Part shown: positions 53,755 to 62,821 of the stretch, in pieces | Position numbering within the stretch: the stretch's first letter is position 1 | Layout of the letters: the number at the start of each line of letters is the position of its first letter | Source: CBDDCQ01 sp965226285 | GTDB taxonomy: Bacteria > Bacteroidota > Bacteroidia > Flavobacteriales > Ichthyobacteriaceae | Direction of reading: 5' to 3' | Length of the DNA stretch: 64,000 bases | Assembly: GCA_965226285.1 (NCBI GenBank) | Contig: CBDDCQ010000006.1 | Coordinates: 186,001-250,000 of the forward strand | Translations under genes and position numbers: made by a program | Notes under the pieces: model-generated | Told to the model about the DNA's origin: nothing | The model's database searches: none | What the model saw: only the letters and a program-made list of their open reading frames with translations

Positions 53755-54771
53755 TTAATACTCTTTTACAGCTTCTATAAATGCTTTGGCATTTTTTACT
53801 GGGATATTAGGTAATATACCGTGTCCTAAATTTGCAATGTATTTATCTTTTCCAAAATTGTCAATCATTTGTTTAACCATTTTTTTAATTTCTGATATTG
53901 GAGAGAGCAGGCGACTCGGGTCGAAGTTACCTTGTAGTGTAACTTTATTTTGAGTAAGTTTTCTAGCAGTTTTAGGAGTAACCGTCCAATCTATGCCCAA
54001 TGCTATGTTGCTTTTAGCCATCTCTTCTAAGGCAAACCAACAGCCTTTTCCAAAGGCAATTAAATAGGTTTTATCTTTTAAGGCACTTACAATTTGCTCG
54101 ATATATTGCCAAGAAAAAGTTTGGTAATCCACAGGAGATAATACACCTCCCCAACTGTCAAATATTTGAATAGCATCACATCCTGCGTTTACTTTTGCAG
54201 TAAGGTAGGCTATGGTAGTATGAGTGATTTTCTGTAATAGTTTGTGTGCTAATTTAGGCTGTGTATAACAAAATTCCTTGGCTTTGTCAAAAGTTTTAGA
54301 ACCACTACCCTGTACCATATAGCAAAGTATAGTCCATGGAGAACCTGCAAAACCAATTAGCGGAACACGGTTATTAAGTTCTTGCTTGGTAAGCCTGATG
54401 GCTTCTAATACATAGCTTAGAGTTCCTTCTATGTTTGGGATATGTATATTGTTTAAGTCTTTTCTTGTTTGGATGGGGTGTTCGAGCCAAGGTCCTATTC
54501 CCGATTTCATTTCAAATGGTGCACCCATAGCTTGTGGTACTACCAGTATATCAGAAAATAATATAGCAGCATCAGTACCCATTTGCTCAATAGGCATTAC
54601 AGTAATTTCAGTAGCTAACTCTGGATTTTGACATCTTTCAAAAAAACTATATTTTTCTTTAAGTCTCATAAAATCAGGTAGATACCTTCCAGCTTGGCGC
54701 ATCATCCATACTGGAGGGCGTTCTACAGCTTCTCCTTTCAAAGCTTTTAAAAATAAATCATTTTTTATCAT
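53755..54771 (-). CDS. hemE: Uroporphyrinogen decarboxylase
   Basis: Converts uroporphyrinogen III to coproporphyrinogen III. 338 residues, full length. The N-terminal signature RPPVWMMRQAGRYLPDF (18-34) contains the conserved Arg pair, and ILFSDILVVPQAMG has the essential Asp. GFAGSPWTILCYMVQGSGSK is the second signature. The start overlaps the hemD stop by 4 bp (54768-54771), so the two are translationally coupled. Confidence 0.96.
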   Translation of the reverse strand: MIKNDLFLKALKGEAVERPPVWMMRQAGRYLPDFMRLKEKYSFFERCQNPELATEITVMPIEQMGTDAAILFSDILVVPQAMGAPFEMKSGIGPWLEHPIQTRKDLNNIHIPNIEGTLSYVLEAIRLTKQELNNRVPLIGFAGSPWTILCYMVQGSGSKTFDKAKEFCYTQPKLAHKLLQKITHTTIAYLTAKVNAGCDAIQIFDSWGGVLSPVDYQTFSWQYIEQIVSALKDKTYLIAFGKGCWFALEEMAKSNIALGIDWTVTPKTARKLTQNKVTLQGNFDPSRLLSPISEIKKMVKQMIDNFGKDKYIANLGHGILPNIPVKNAKAFIEAVKEY

Positions 54772-55436
54772 ATTATAATTTTATGCTCTACAGATAGTTT
54801 AAGTACGTTGTCTATAGAGGGGGTTTTAGAAGTTATAATAGGATTACAGGTGTATTTCTTTAATGTATTTTGGGTAGTAGTACCTATGCAAATACATTTT
54901 GTATCATTATCCAAATGGTTATATACAAAAAAACTATCTACTGCTGAAGGACTAAAGAACAGTACTTGCTTTACTTCTTTATAATTTAATTTGATAGGTG
55001 TAGCAGTAGTATGATATACCTTTATGAAGTGTACGGTAATATGATGTTGTGATAGTATATTAGGAAGTTCATCTCTGCTTTGGTTTCCACAAAAGAAATA
55101 AACTTCTTTACAAGAATGATTGTTAATTATATATCGAGCCAAATTTTCGCCATTATTTTCGTAGTGAACCACTTGAATTCCAATAGTTTTAAGTAAGTAA
55201 TAAGATTGCTTACCTACACAGTATATATCATTATTTTTCCATTTTTGTTTTTGTGGCAAAATAGATTTTATAGCATTTTGACTAGTGAATATAATATGTT
55301 TATTTTGTAGGTATTCTACGTTAATGTCTAATATAGATATATTTATAAATGCCTTTTGAATTAATAAAATATTATTCTTACTCAAATAATCTCGTTGAGA
55401 TTTAGATAACTTTTTTGTAGAAACCACAGTGTACAT
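54768..55436 (-). CDS. hemD: Uroporphyrinogen-III synthase
   Basis: 222 residues. The family is weakly conserved, but the order of segments fits: IIFTSQNAIKSIL, YCVGKQSYYLLKTIG, VYFFCGNQSRDELPNIL, VKQVLFFSPSAVDSFF and CICIGTTTQNTLKKY. It closes the tetrapyrrole ring for HemE, whose gene overlaps. It lies 3 bp behind the coiled-coil protein gene in one operon. Confidence 0.88.
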   Translation of the reverse strand: MYTVVSTKKLSKSQRDYLSKNNILLIQKAFINISILDINVEYLQNKHIIFTSQNAIKSILPQKQKWKNNDIYCVGKQSYYLLKTIGIQVVHYENNGENLARYIINNHSCKEVYFFCGNQSRDELPNILSQHHITVHFIKVYHTTATPIKLNYKEVKQVLFFSPSAVDSFFVYNHLDNDTKCICIGTTTQNTLKKYTCNPIITSKTPSIDNVLKLSVEHKIII

Positions 55437-55439
55437 TGT

Positions 55440-56333
55440 TTATCTTAGTGTGAGTTGTTTCTCTCCTATAAATTTACCTTCAGCAAATAAACCTACCAAA
55501 TACTTTCCTTTTACTAAATTTTGTTTGAGTGCCGATACATAAATGCAAACATCTAAATTTTCTCTTTCATAATATACATTAATTTTGGCACTATAAGGTC
55601 GTTTTTCTCCTGTATGGGTTGTAAAAAATCGCTCTCCTTTTATTTGTTTACCCAGTAATTTATTCTGAGGGGTATTTACTACGGCATATATGGTTTTAGT
55701 TCCTTCTTTTACAAGGTTGTTTTTACCCAGTACAAAGCATACTCTTAATTTATCTGCTCTACGAGCTCTATTGGTAATGTTTATCTCACCGTTATTCTCT
55801 ATAATGATACCCTCTATATTAATATTTCTAGCTTCCATAGTAGAACCAAGTTCTATATCTTTAGATAGTTTTTTATTTTTCTCATCTAGATTTTTAGTGA
55901 TATTAAGTTGTTTTTTAAGTTTTTCCTCGGCATCATCTCTTTGTGTAGTAAGTATTTGGTTAACCCTATCTAAGGAATCTGCTAGTAGGAATAGCTCTCT
56001 TTTTTCTCGTCTTAATGTTCTCACTTGTCTTTTATAGTATTTTAATGTAGATAGCGAGGCATTTAGAGTCTTTACGGAGTCTACTAAACTTTGTATTCTG
56101 GCTCTCTCTTGTATTAGGGATTCATTTAGGCTGTCTTTATCTGCTAGTACTATGTCATAGCTTTGTGTCATTTTTGTTAAGTCTTCTTCTACTTCTTTTT
56201 TCTGTTCTTCTAAAAAGGATTGTACTTGATAGTTTCTAATGATGTTAAAAATGGTAAAAGCTGTCATGATACATAATATAATATACAACCACTTGATTTT
56301 TTTTTGATATGAGGTAGATTCTGATTTTTCCAT
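55440..56333 (-). CDS. Membrane-anchored coiled-coil protein of unknown function
   Basis: 297 residues. One N-terminal membrane helix (KWLYIILCIMTAFTIFNII, about 14-32) is followed by ~130 residues of heptad-rich coiled coil (EEQKKEVEEDLTKMTQ, RTLRREKRELFLLADSL). A C-terminal beta-rich domain follows (IEGIIIENNGEINITNRARR, LRVCFVLGKNN, YVSALKQNLVKGKYLVGLF). Related Bacteroidota proteins occur next to hem genes and are often called chromosome-partition-like, without evidence I know of. It is first in the operon with hemD and hemE and has a good promoter upstream. Confidence 0.7.
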   Translation of the reverse strand: MEKSESTSYQKKIKWLYIILCIMTAFTIFNIIRNYQVQSFLEEQKKEVEEDLTKMTQSYDIVLADKDSLNESLIQERARIQSLVDSVKTLNASLSTLKYYKRQVRTLRREKRELFLLADSLDRVNQILTTQRDDAEEKLKKQLNITKNLDEKNKKLSKDIELGSTMEARNINIEGIIIENNGEINITNRARRADKLRVCFVLGKNNLVKEGTKTIYAVVNTPQNKLLGKQIKGERFFTTHTGEKRPYSAKINVYYERENLDVCIYVSALKQNLVKGKYLVGLFAEGKFIGEKQLTLR

Positions 56334-56372
56334 ATACTAAGTTTAAATTTTTTTGTACATTTGTATAGGTTG

Positions 56373-56403
56373 CAAATTTAATACTAAAAAATAATAAATT
56401 CAA
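56373..56403 (-). promoter_or_regulatory. Promoter of the coiled-coil/hemD/hemE operon
   Basis: On the minus strand TTG (56403-56401), a 20-base spacer, then TAAATTTG (56380-56373), 39 bp before the start codon. Confidence 0.7.
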
Positions 56404-56489
56404 TAGGCTGGTATATTAAAAATTGTTCATTGAAATGATAAGGTTTAAAAAATATTTGTTTAAGTAGTGAAAATTATTGTTTTCAATTA

Positions 56490-57179
56490 ATGGGATGCTT
56501 TAGTGATTTAATAAGTTTATTTTATCCACAGCTTTGCTATGCGTGTTATAATTCACTTACTCAAAATGAAAGAGGAATATGTGTGTATTGTAGAGTTTGT
56601 TTACCTGTAACTAATTTTCATTTGGAAGATAATAATCATTTGAAGCAGAAGTTTTATGGTAGATTGCAATTAGAGGATGCGGTGGCTTTATTTTATTTTG
56701 TAAAGCATAGTTATGTACAAAATCTATTACATAATTTAAAGTATAGAAAACATAGAGAAATATCCAGTATATTAGGAAAATGGTTAATAGGTGAGTGTAT
56801 AAAAGTAGGTAAATTTACAGATGTAGATTGTGTAATTCCAATACCGTTATATAAAACCAAGTATAAAAAAAGGGGATACAACCAAGTAGAAGGTTTTGCT
56901 ATGGAAATAGCAAAGAAATTATCAATAAAGTTGGTATTGGAAAGTTTAGTAAAGCTATCTGCTACGCGTACTCAAACACGAAAGAGTCGTTTTTCTCGTT
57001 GGGAGAATGTACAGACTGTTTTTAAGTTGAAAGATGGAAAAGTATTCGAAAACAAACATGTTCTTTTAGTAGATGATATCATTACCACAGGTGCTACCAT
57101 CGAGGCATGTTGTATCCAATTTCAAGATATAAAAGGAGTAAAAATAAGTATAGCTTGTATGGCAATGGCTCAATTTTAA
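56490..57179 (+). CDS. comF: ComF family phosphoribosyltransferase-like protein
   Basis: 229 residues. An N-terminal zinc-finger-like block has CYACYNS and CVYCRVC. The C-terminal PRTase fold carries the PRPP loop HVLLVDDIITTGATIEACC. VIPIPLYKTKYKKRGYNQVE and ATRTQTRKSRFSRWENV are the conserved ComF segments. Family members take part in DNA uptake or recombination in competent bacteria; here the gene is 114 bp upstream of bcp and near recA. Confidence 0.9.
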   Translation: MGCFSDLISLFYPQLCYACYNSLTQNERGICVYCRVCLPVTNFHLEDNNHLKQKFYGRLQLEDAVALFYFVKHSYVQNLLHNLKYRKHREISSILGKWLIGECIKVGKFTDVDCVIPIPLYKTKYKKRGYNQVEGFAMEIAKKLSIKLVLESLVKLSATRTQTRKSRFSRWENVQTVFKLKDGKVFENKHVLLVDDIITTGATIEACCIQFQDIKGVKISIACMAMAQF

Positions 57180-57293
57180 AATGATAACGATATTAAAAAA
57201 TAAGTGTAATTTTGCACAGTAGGTTTAAAAATTATTACACCATTGCATATATAGAAGAAAAGAATATTATGTTTAACTTTTGAATAGAGAAAA

Positions 57294-57746
57294 ATGACAC
57301 ATTTAAAGATAGGAGATAAAGCTCCTAGTTTTTCAGGAGTGAGCCAAGATGGAGAAAATATATCATTATCGGATTTTAAAGGCAAAAAGTTAGTTTTGTT
57401 TTTTTATCCTAGGGCAAATACTCCTGGGTGTACTTCTCAGGCTTGTAATTTGAATGATAACTATGAAAAACTTAAACAGGAAGGTTATCAAGTCTTGGGG
57501 GTGAGTGCTGATACCCAACAGAAACAATCTAATTTTAAGGCAAAAAACCACTTAGAGTTTTCATTGATAGCAGATATAAATAAAGAAATAATAGAATCTT
57601 ATGGCGTCTGGGGTCCAAAAAAATTTATGGGTAGAGAGTATAAGGGAATACATAGAATTACCTTTTTGATAGATGAAGAAGGAATCATAGAAAATATCAT
57701 AGAAAAAGTGAAGACAAAAGAACATATTACTCAAATACTGGCATAA
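57294..57746 (+). CDS. bcp: Thioredoxin-dependent thiol peroxidase (BCP type)
   Basis: 150 residues. Reduces hydrogen peroxide and organic peroxides. The peroxidatic Cys46 is in PRANTPGCTSQACNLND, with Cys51 as resolving residue, the five-residue spacing of E. coli BCP. It lies 14 bp ahead of recA and is probably co-transcribed; a TAATTTTG box at 57207-57214 may start the transcript. Confidence 0.93.
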   Translation: MTHLKIGDKAPSFSGVSQDGENISLSDFKGKKLVLFFYPRANTPGCTSQACNLNDNYEKLKQEGYQVLGVSADTQQKQSNFKAKNHLEFSLIADINKEIIESYGVWGPKKFMGREYKGIHRITFLIDEEGIIENIIEKVKTKEHITQILA

Positions 57747-57760
57747 ATAAATTAGGAATT

Positions 57761-58756
57761 ATGAATTCAGAAAAAGATAATAAATTAAAGGCATTAAAAT
57801 TAACATTGAGCAAACTGGATAAAACTTACGGAAAAGGTTCAGTAATGCTTATGGGAGATGTAAAAGTAGAGGATATAGACTTTATACCTACGGGTTCTGC
57901 GGGATTAAATTTGGCTTTGGGTATAGGGGGATATCCAAAAGGGAGAATAGTAGAAATATACGGACCAGAATCTTCGGGTAAAACTACACTTACATTACAC
58001 GCAATAGCAGAAGCACAAAAGGCAGGAGGTATAGCAGCTTTTATAGATGCAGAACATGCTTTTGATAGGTTTTATGCTGAGAGGTTGGGTATTAATATAG
58101 ATGATTTGATCGTTGCACAGCCCGATAATGGAGAGCAAGCCTTAGAGATAGCAGATAACCTCATCCGTTCAGGAGCTATAGATATTATAGTAATAGACTC
58201 TGTAGCAGCACTTACACCCAAGAGCGAAATAGAAGGAGAAATGGGCGATTCTAAGATGGGATTACAGGCAAGACTGATGTCTCAAGCACTTAGAAAACTT
58301 ACTTCCTCTATCAGTAAGACCAAATGTACGGCTATATTTATCAATCAACTTAGAGAAAAAATAGGAGTGATGTTTGGAAATCCAGAGACTACTACAGGAG
58401 GAAATGCACTTAAATTTTATGCCTCGGTGAGATTGGATATAAGAAGGAGTACGGCTATAAAAAATGGTGATGCGGTAATAGGTAACAGAACGAGAGTAAA
58501 AGTTGTTAAAAATAAAGTAGCCCCGCCATTTAAAACTGTGGATTTTGATATTATGTACGGAGAGGGAATATCTAAAGTAGGAGAAATTATAGATATAGCA
58601 GTAGATTGTAATATAGTGCAAAAAAGCGGTTCTTGGTTCAGTTACGATAAAACTAAACTAGGACAGGGTAGAGATTCCGTAAAGCAAATGCTCAAAGATA
58701 ACCCTGAATTGATACAAGAGATAGAGCAGAAAATAAAGGATACTATTAAAAAATAA
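57761..58756 (+). CDS. recA: Recombinase RecA
   Basis: 331 residues. Strand exchange and SOS co-protease. Walker A is GPESSGKT at 68-75, Walker B IIVIDSVAAL, and loop L2 is FINQLREKIGVMFGNPETTTGGNALKFYASVRLDI. It is complete, slightly shorter than E. coli RecA owing to a short C-terminal acidic tail. No LexA-like box is recognised upstream. Confidence 0.97.
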   Translation: MNSEKDNKLKALKLTLSKLDKTYGKGSVMLMGDVKVEDIDFIPTGSAGLNLALGIGGYPKGRIVEIYGPESSGKTTLTLHAIAEAQKAGGIAAFIDAEHAFDRFYAERLGINIDDLIVAQPDNGEQALEIADNLIRSGAIDIIVIDSVAALTPKSEIEGEMGDSKMGLQARLMSQALRKLTSSISKTKCTAIFINQLREKIGVMFGNPETTTGGNALKFYASVRLDIRRSTAIKNGDAVIGNRTRVKVVKNKVAPPFKTVDFDIMYGEGISKVGEIIDIAVDCNIVQKSGSWFSYDKTKLGQGRDSVKQMLKDNPELIQEIEQKIKDTIKK

Positions 58757-58770
58757 TAAGTGATTTTTTG

Positions 58771-59061
58771 ATGAGTATAGAGCAAGAACCTAAAGGAATG
58801 AAAACCCTTATTCATTTGTTATTGGAAAAGAATAAACTCAAATCTAAATTAGATGATATTCATATTGTAGAGGTGTTCAAACAGAATATGGAAGGGGCTT
58901 CTAAGCAAATAAAGCATATCTATTCACAAAAAGGTATATTGTATGTCAAATTCTCATCAGCGGTACTTAGGCAAGAGTTATTATACAGAAAAAATGATTT
59001 GATAAAAAGTATTAATGATCACTTACAAGATCAATTAGTTAAAGATATAAAATTCTTGTGA
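58771..59061 (+). CDS. DUF721 (DciA-like) protein
   Basis: 96 residues from ATG 58771; a TTG just before is less likely. VEVFKQNMEGASKQIKHIY, GILYVKFSSAVLRQELLYRKNDLIKSIN is the DUF721 core. In other phyla related DciA proteins help load the replicative helicase. It follows recA by 14 bp; in many Bacteroidota it lies near recF instead. Its role here is inferred from the family only. Confidence 0.75.
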   Translation: MSIEQEPKGMKTLIHLLLEKNKLKSKLDDIHIVEVFKQNMEGASKQIKHIYSQKGILYVKFSSAVLRQELLYRKNDLIKSINDHLQDQLVKDIKFL

Positions 59062-59067
59062 TGTAAG

Positions 59068-59297
59068 TGAGATAGTGAAAACATCTCGAGCAGATGCTAT
59101 AAAAAAAATTGACAGTTCCAGTATTAGCGATGTATGTCTGGTTTGGCTCATGAAGTGATAAGCAATCTACAAAGGATCATTAAAATGAAAAATAGAATTT
59201 TCTAAATCTCGACACGGGCTCATGCAAATAGAACCTAAAAAAGCACATTCTGAAATGATTAAATTCATAGATGAAGTATTAAGTAAATCAAAATAAT
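59068..59297 (+). pseudogene. Relic of an alpha/beta-hydrolase-like gene
   Basis: Short frames in different phases give KTSRADAIKKID, VPVLAMY, then HGLMQIEPKKAHSEMIKFID and a stop at 59297. The order resembles the end of an alpha/beta hydrolase (PVLxxYG.., GHG.., ..I..FI). Frameshifts and internal stops mean it is not functional. Identification is tentative. Confidence 0.35.
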
Positions 59298-59305
59298 CTT
59301 TTGTT

Positions 59306-60757
59306 TTGGGGATTATCATAAGGCAAGCCTCTAAAAATGCGATATTTAATTATATAGGAATTGCTTTAGGATTTCTCAATGGTTTTGTACTGGTGCCTAT
59401 TTTGTGGGAGATTCATTTAGATAAGTGGGGGCTTATAGGTATTATTACATCTTATGCTTTTATCTTGCACCCCTTTTTTTCATGGGGTATATCACAAACG
59501 GTAATTAAGTTTTATTCTAAATTTAACACTTCCAAACAAAGAGATGTTTTCTTGTCATTTGCGCTACTTTTTCCTATAATTTTATTTTGTGTTTGTTTTC
59601 CGTTATGTTTTGTATTCAAGGATCTATGGTTGGGTTTACTAGTAGATAATACCTCTCTTTTTAAAGAGTATTGGTGGGTGCCATTTCCATTGCTTTTTTG
59701 TATTATATATTTTGAGCTGCTCTGTAGTTACTCATCTATATTGCTCAAAACAGTATTTTTTGGTTTTCTAAAAAATATATATAACCGCTTAGTACTTACT
59801 ACGCTTATTATTTGTTTTTATTATCGAGTTATCAATACTTCCCAAATGTTATATATTCTAATGCTTGCTTATGTATTACAAGTGATAGTACTAGCAATAT
59901 ATGTGTTGAACTTAAGAAAAATATCATTGCATTTTAATTTCAAGTATTTACCTCTAAAAAAGATATTTCACTATACTTTTTTTAATTTTTTGGGCTGTAT
60001 TACTCCTTATATGATTACCAATGTAGATAAGGTAATGATAGGAAAGTATTTGGATTTACAGCAAGTAGCGGTATATGCTTCAGTATTTAATGTAGTAATA
60101 ATACTACAAGTGGTTATCAACTCTATGGGGGGGCTGGTCAATTCCCTATCGGCTCAGTATTTGAATCAAAACAAATGGGATGAACTTAAAAAATTATATA
60201 GAAAAACTTCCCTTTCTGGGTTTGTAGTAGGTGGTGGATTGTTTACCGTGATAGCAGTGAATTTAGATAGTCTTTTTAGACTGTTGCCCGATCCTTATAT
60301 GATCGGTTTTTGGGTAGTACCTGTTATTTGCTTGGCAAAACTCTTTGAGTTATCTTGCGGAGCTAATTTATATATCATTATCAACTCTACATTTTATAAG
60401 TATGAAATGCTTTTGGGGGTGTTTTTACTTATCGTAATGATAGTATCTAATGTCATTTTTATACCAATGTATGGAATTACTGGGGCAGCTGTAACTTCTT
60501 TAATATCTACTTCTTTATTTAATAGTTTAAGGTGCTTGGTGATATACCGAAAGCTAAACATACAGCCCTTTGTTCTAAAGCATCTTTATACGGTGTTTGT
60601 GATGACTGTTATTATAGTACTAATTTGTAATATTCCTAGTATAGGGTATATCGTTTTGGATGTAGTTATCAAAAGCGTATTGGCAGTAGTTTTATATGGT
60701 GGTTTTGTATTCAAGAGTCGTTATGTACCTGAAATTAATAAGTATGTAAAGATATGA
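59306..60757 (+). CDS. Polysaccharide flippase (Wzx/MATE-like)
   Basis: A 483-residue, ~12-helix membrane protein of the polysaccharide-biosynthesis (PST) family. The start codon is TTG, giving MGIIIRQASKNAIFNYIGIALGFLNG, the expected family N-terminus; no ATG is suitably placed. MITNVDKVMIGKYLDLQQVAVYASVFN is the conserved central block. It would flip lipid-linked glycans across the inner membrane. It overlaps the glycosyltransferase start by 4 bp. It is a candidate to supply PglB (11.7 kb) or an O-antigen/capsule. Confidence 0.87.
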   Translation: MGIIIRQASKNAIFNYIGIALGFLNGFVLVPILWEIHLDKWGLIGIITSYAFILHPFFSWGISQTVIKFYSKFNTSKQRDVFLSFALLFPIILFCVCFPLCFVFKDLWLGLLVDNTSLFKEYWWVPFPLLFCIIYFELLCSYSSILLKTVFFGFLKNIYNRLVLTTLIICFYYRVINTSQMLYILMLAYVLQVIVLAIYVLNLRKISLHFNFKYLPLKKIFHYTFFNFLGCITPYMITNVDKVMIGKYLDLQQVAVYASVFNVVIILQVVINSMGGLVNSLSAQYLNQNKWDELKKLYRKTSLSGFVVGGGLFTVIAVNLDSLFRLLPDPYMIGFWVVPVICLAKLFELSCGANLYIIINSTFYKYEMLLGVFLLIVMIVSNVIFIPMYGITGAAVTSLISTSLFNSLRCLVIYRKLNIQPFVLKHLYTVFVMTVIIVLICNIPSIGYIVLDVVIKSVLAVVLYGGFVFKSRYVPEINKYVKI

Positions 60758-61779
60758 ATAAGCTGTTGCCTTTAGTTTCAGTAATGATGCCAGCGTATAA
60801 TGTTCAGAATTATATAGGAGCAGCCATAGAGAGTATTTTAAATCAAACTTATAAAAATATAGAAATCATCATTATAAATGATGGTTCTACTGATGGTACA
60901 GTTGATGTGATAAGAGCATATAGCCAGAAAAATGAGCGCATAAAATTTATAGATAGAAAAGAAAATAAGGGAATTGCTTTTACGCGCAATGAATGTATAA
61001 GCCATTGCAAGGGCGATTATATTGCTTGTATGGATTCTGATGATATAGCTTTATCCACTAGATTAGAAGTTCAAATTTCTATAATGCTCAAAAATCCCAA
61101 TATAGATATATGTGGTACGTGGATGAAGCTCTTTGGAACAGATACAGGTTTGTGGAAAAACCCAAAGGAAAATGAGCAAATTAAATACGGGAAAATACTA
61201 TTTGGAAAAATAGGTGTAAATCACCCCACGGCTATTTTTAAATCTAAAATATTTAAAGATTATAAGTATAGGACAAATTTTGTGGGAGAAGATTATGATT
61301 TGTTTGCTATGATTTTACTCTGTAAGGATTTGAAGTTTTACAATGTACAAAAGATGCTTTACCGCTATAGAAGGTTTCCATATCAACATACAGCTGTAAG
61401 GGTAGAAGAACTGCACAAAAGTGTACTGAAATCTACAAGTATAGTAATGCGAGAAATATTTCCAGAGGTTTCTGCGGAATATATACGAATATACCAGACT
61501 ATTATTACTAAGCAACCGATTTTTAGAACTAAAAAAGAGGTGAAGTTGGTCTATTACTTTTTGAAAAAGCTTAAATGTAAATTAGAAGAAATAGAGCAAA
61601 AAACATTACCTTATTTTTTATCTGATGCTTGGTTTGAGACCTGTTTATCTCAACAAAAGTATGGAATGAAGGTATTTTGGATATACCTTAGTTCTCCTTT
61701 GATAAGAGGAGGGGAAAGATTTTGGCAAAAAATTACTAAAATATTCATGAGGTGTATAAGGAATAGATTGAAAATATAG
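60754..61779 (+). CDS. Family 2 glycosyltransferase
   Basis: A 341-residue GT-A glycosyltransferase. VSVMMPAYNVQNYIGAAIES opens the fold, IIINDGSTDGT and CMDSDDIALSTRLEVQ carry the nucleotide-binding and DxD acids, and GEDYDLFAMILL holds the later ED motif for the catalytic base. The sugar donor cannot be read. It overlaps the flippase gene and precedes the acyltransferase by 10 bp, so the three form a surface-glycan operon. Confidence 0.9.
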   Translation: MNKLLPLVSVMMPAYNVQNYIGAAIESILNQTYKNIEIIIINDGSTDGTVDVIRAYSQKNERIKFIDRKENKGIAFTRNECISHCKGDYIACMDSDDIALSTRLEVQISIMLKNPNIDICGTWMKLFGTDTGLWKNPKENEQIKYGKILFGKIGVNHPTAIFKSKIFKDYKYRTNFVGEDYDLFAMILLCKDLKFYNVQKMLYRYRRFPYQHTAVRVEELHKSVLKSTSIVMREIFPEVSAEYIRIYQTIITKQPIFRTKKEVKLVYYFLKKLKCKLEEIEQKTLPYFLSDAWFETCLSQQKYGMKVFWIYLSSPLIRGGERFWQKITKIFMRCIRNRLKI

Positions 61780-61789
61780 ATAATAAAAT

Positions 61790-62764
61790 ATGTTAAATCT
61801 TACTAAGAAAATATTCAAAATTAAAAATGAAAAAGAATTTAACGATTACGCTTTAGAGGTGTTTAGGTTTCAATCTAAAAATTGTAAGGTTTACGGTGAG
61901 TATATTAAATTATTAGGGATAAATACTAAAGAGATAAAATATATAGAGCAAATACCATTTTTGCCTATTTCATTCTTTAAAACTCACTGTATAAATTGTA
62001 TGGATATTTATGAAGAAGTATTTTATAGTAGTACTACTACTTCGGATTTAGCAAGTAAGCACTATATAGCAGATATCAACATATATCGACAGAATTTTGG
62101 TAGAATTTTTGAAGAATTTTATGGAGCGGTAGAAAATTATAATATATTGGCACTATTGCCTTCTTACCTTCAGAGGAAAGGTTCTTCATTAGTTTATATG
62201 GCAGATAAACTTATTCAAAAAGCAAAACCTCACAGTGGTTTTTATCTAGATGATTTTGAACACTTGAAAGACAGTATCATAGCATTAGAAGAGAAAAGAG
62301 AGCAAACGATACTCTTGGGAGTATCATTTGCTCTTTTAGATTTTGTAGAGCAATATCCTATGGAATTAAAAAATACCATTGTAATGGAAACAGGAGGTAT
62401 GAAAGGAAAGCGTAAGGAGATGATAAGGGAAGAATTACATCAGATACTCAAGAAAGGTTTTGGAGTAGATACAATACATTCAGAGTATGGAATGACTGAG
62501 TTGTTATCTCAAGCCTATTCAAAGGGAGGAGGGATATTTTGTTGTTCTAATTGGATGAGGGTATTGATAAGAGACCCTTATGACCCATTTAAAATAAACA
62601 GTGAAAAGAGAGGGGGAATTAATATTATAGATCTAGCTAATATTTATTCATGTAGTTTTATAGCTACTGATGATATTGGGAAAATGATAAGTAGTAGTGC
62701 ATTTAAGGTACTTGGTAGAATGGATAATTTGACAATGAGAGGGTGTAACCTAATGGTCATATAA
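61790..62764 (+). CDS. LuxE/PaaK-like acyl-protein synthetase / acyltransferase
   Basis: 324 residues. IPFLPISFFKTH, YSSTTTSDLASKHYI, LLPSYLQRKGSSLVYMADKL and the motif TIHSEYGMTELLSQAYS belong to the LuxE-like branch of adenylate-forming enzymes found in Bacteroidota. It may activate a fatty or other acid and pass it to a glycan or lipid. The exact substrate is unknown. Third gene of the flippase/glycosyltransferase group. Confidence 0.8.
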   Translation: MLNLTKKIFKIKNEKEFNDYALEVFRFQSKNCKVYGEYIKLLGINTKEIKYIEQIPFLPISFFKTHCINCMDIYEEVFYSSTTTSDLASKHYIADINIYRQNFGRIFEEFYGAVENYNILALLPSYLQRKGSSLVYMADKLIQKAKPHSGFYLDDFEHLKDSIIALEEKREQTILLGVSFALLDFVEQYPMELKNTIVMETGGMKGKRKEMIREELHQILKKGFGVDTIHSEYGMTELLSQAYSKGGGIFCCSNWMRVLIRDPYDPFKINSEKRGGINIIDLANIYSCSFIATDDIGKMISSSAFKVLGRMDNLTMRGCNLMVI

Positions 62765-62821
62765 CAAAAACCACTTATATTTGTGAAATTCATTAGTACA
62801 GATTTAGAAAAGTATATAATT

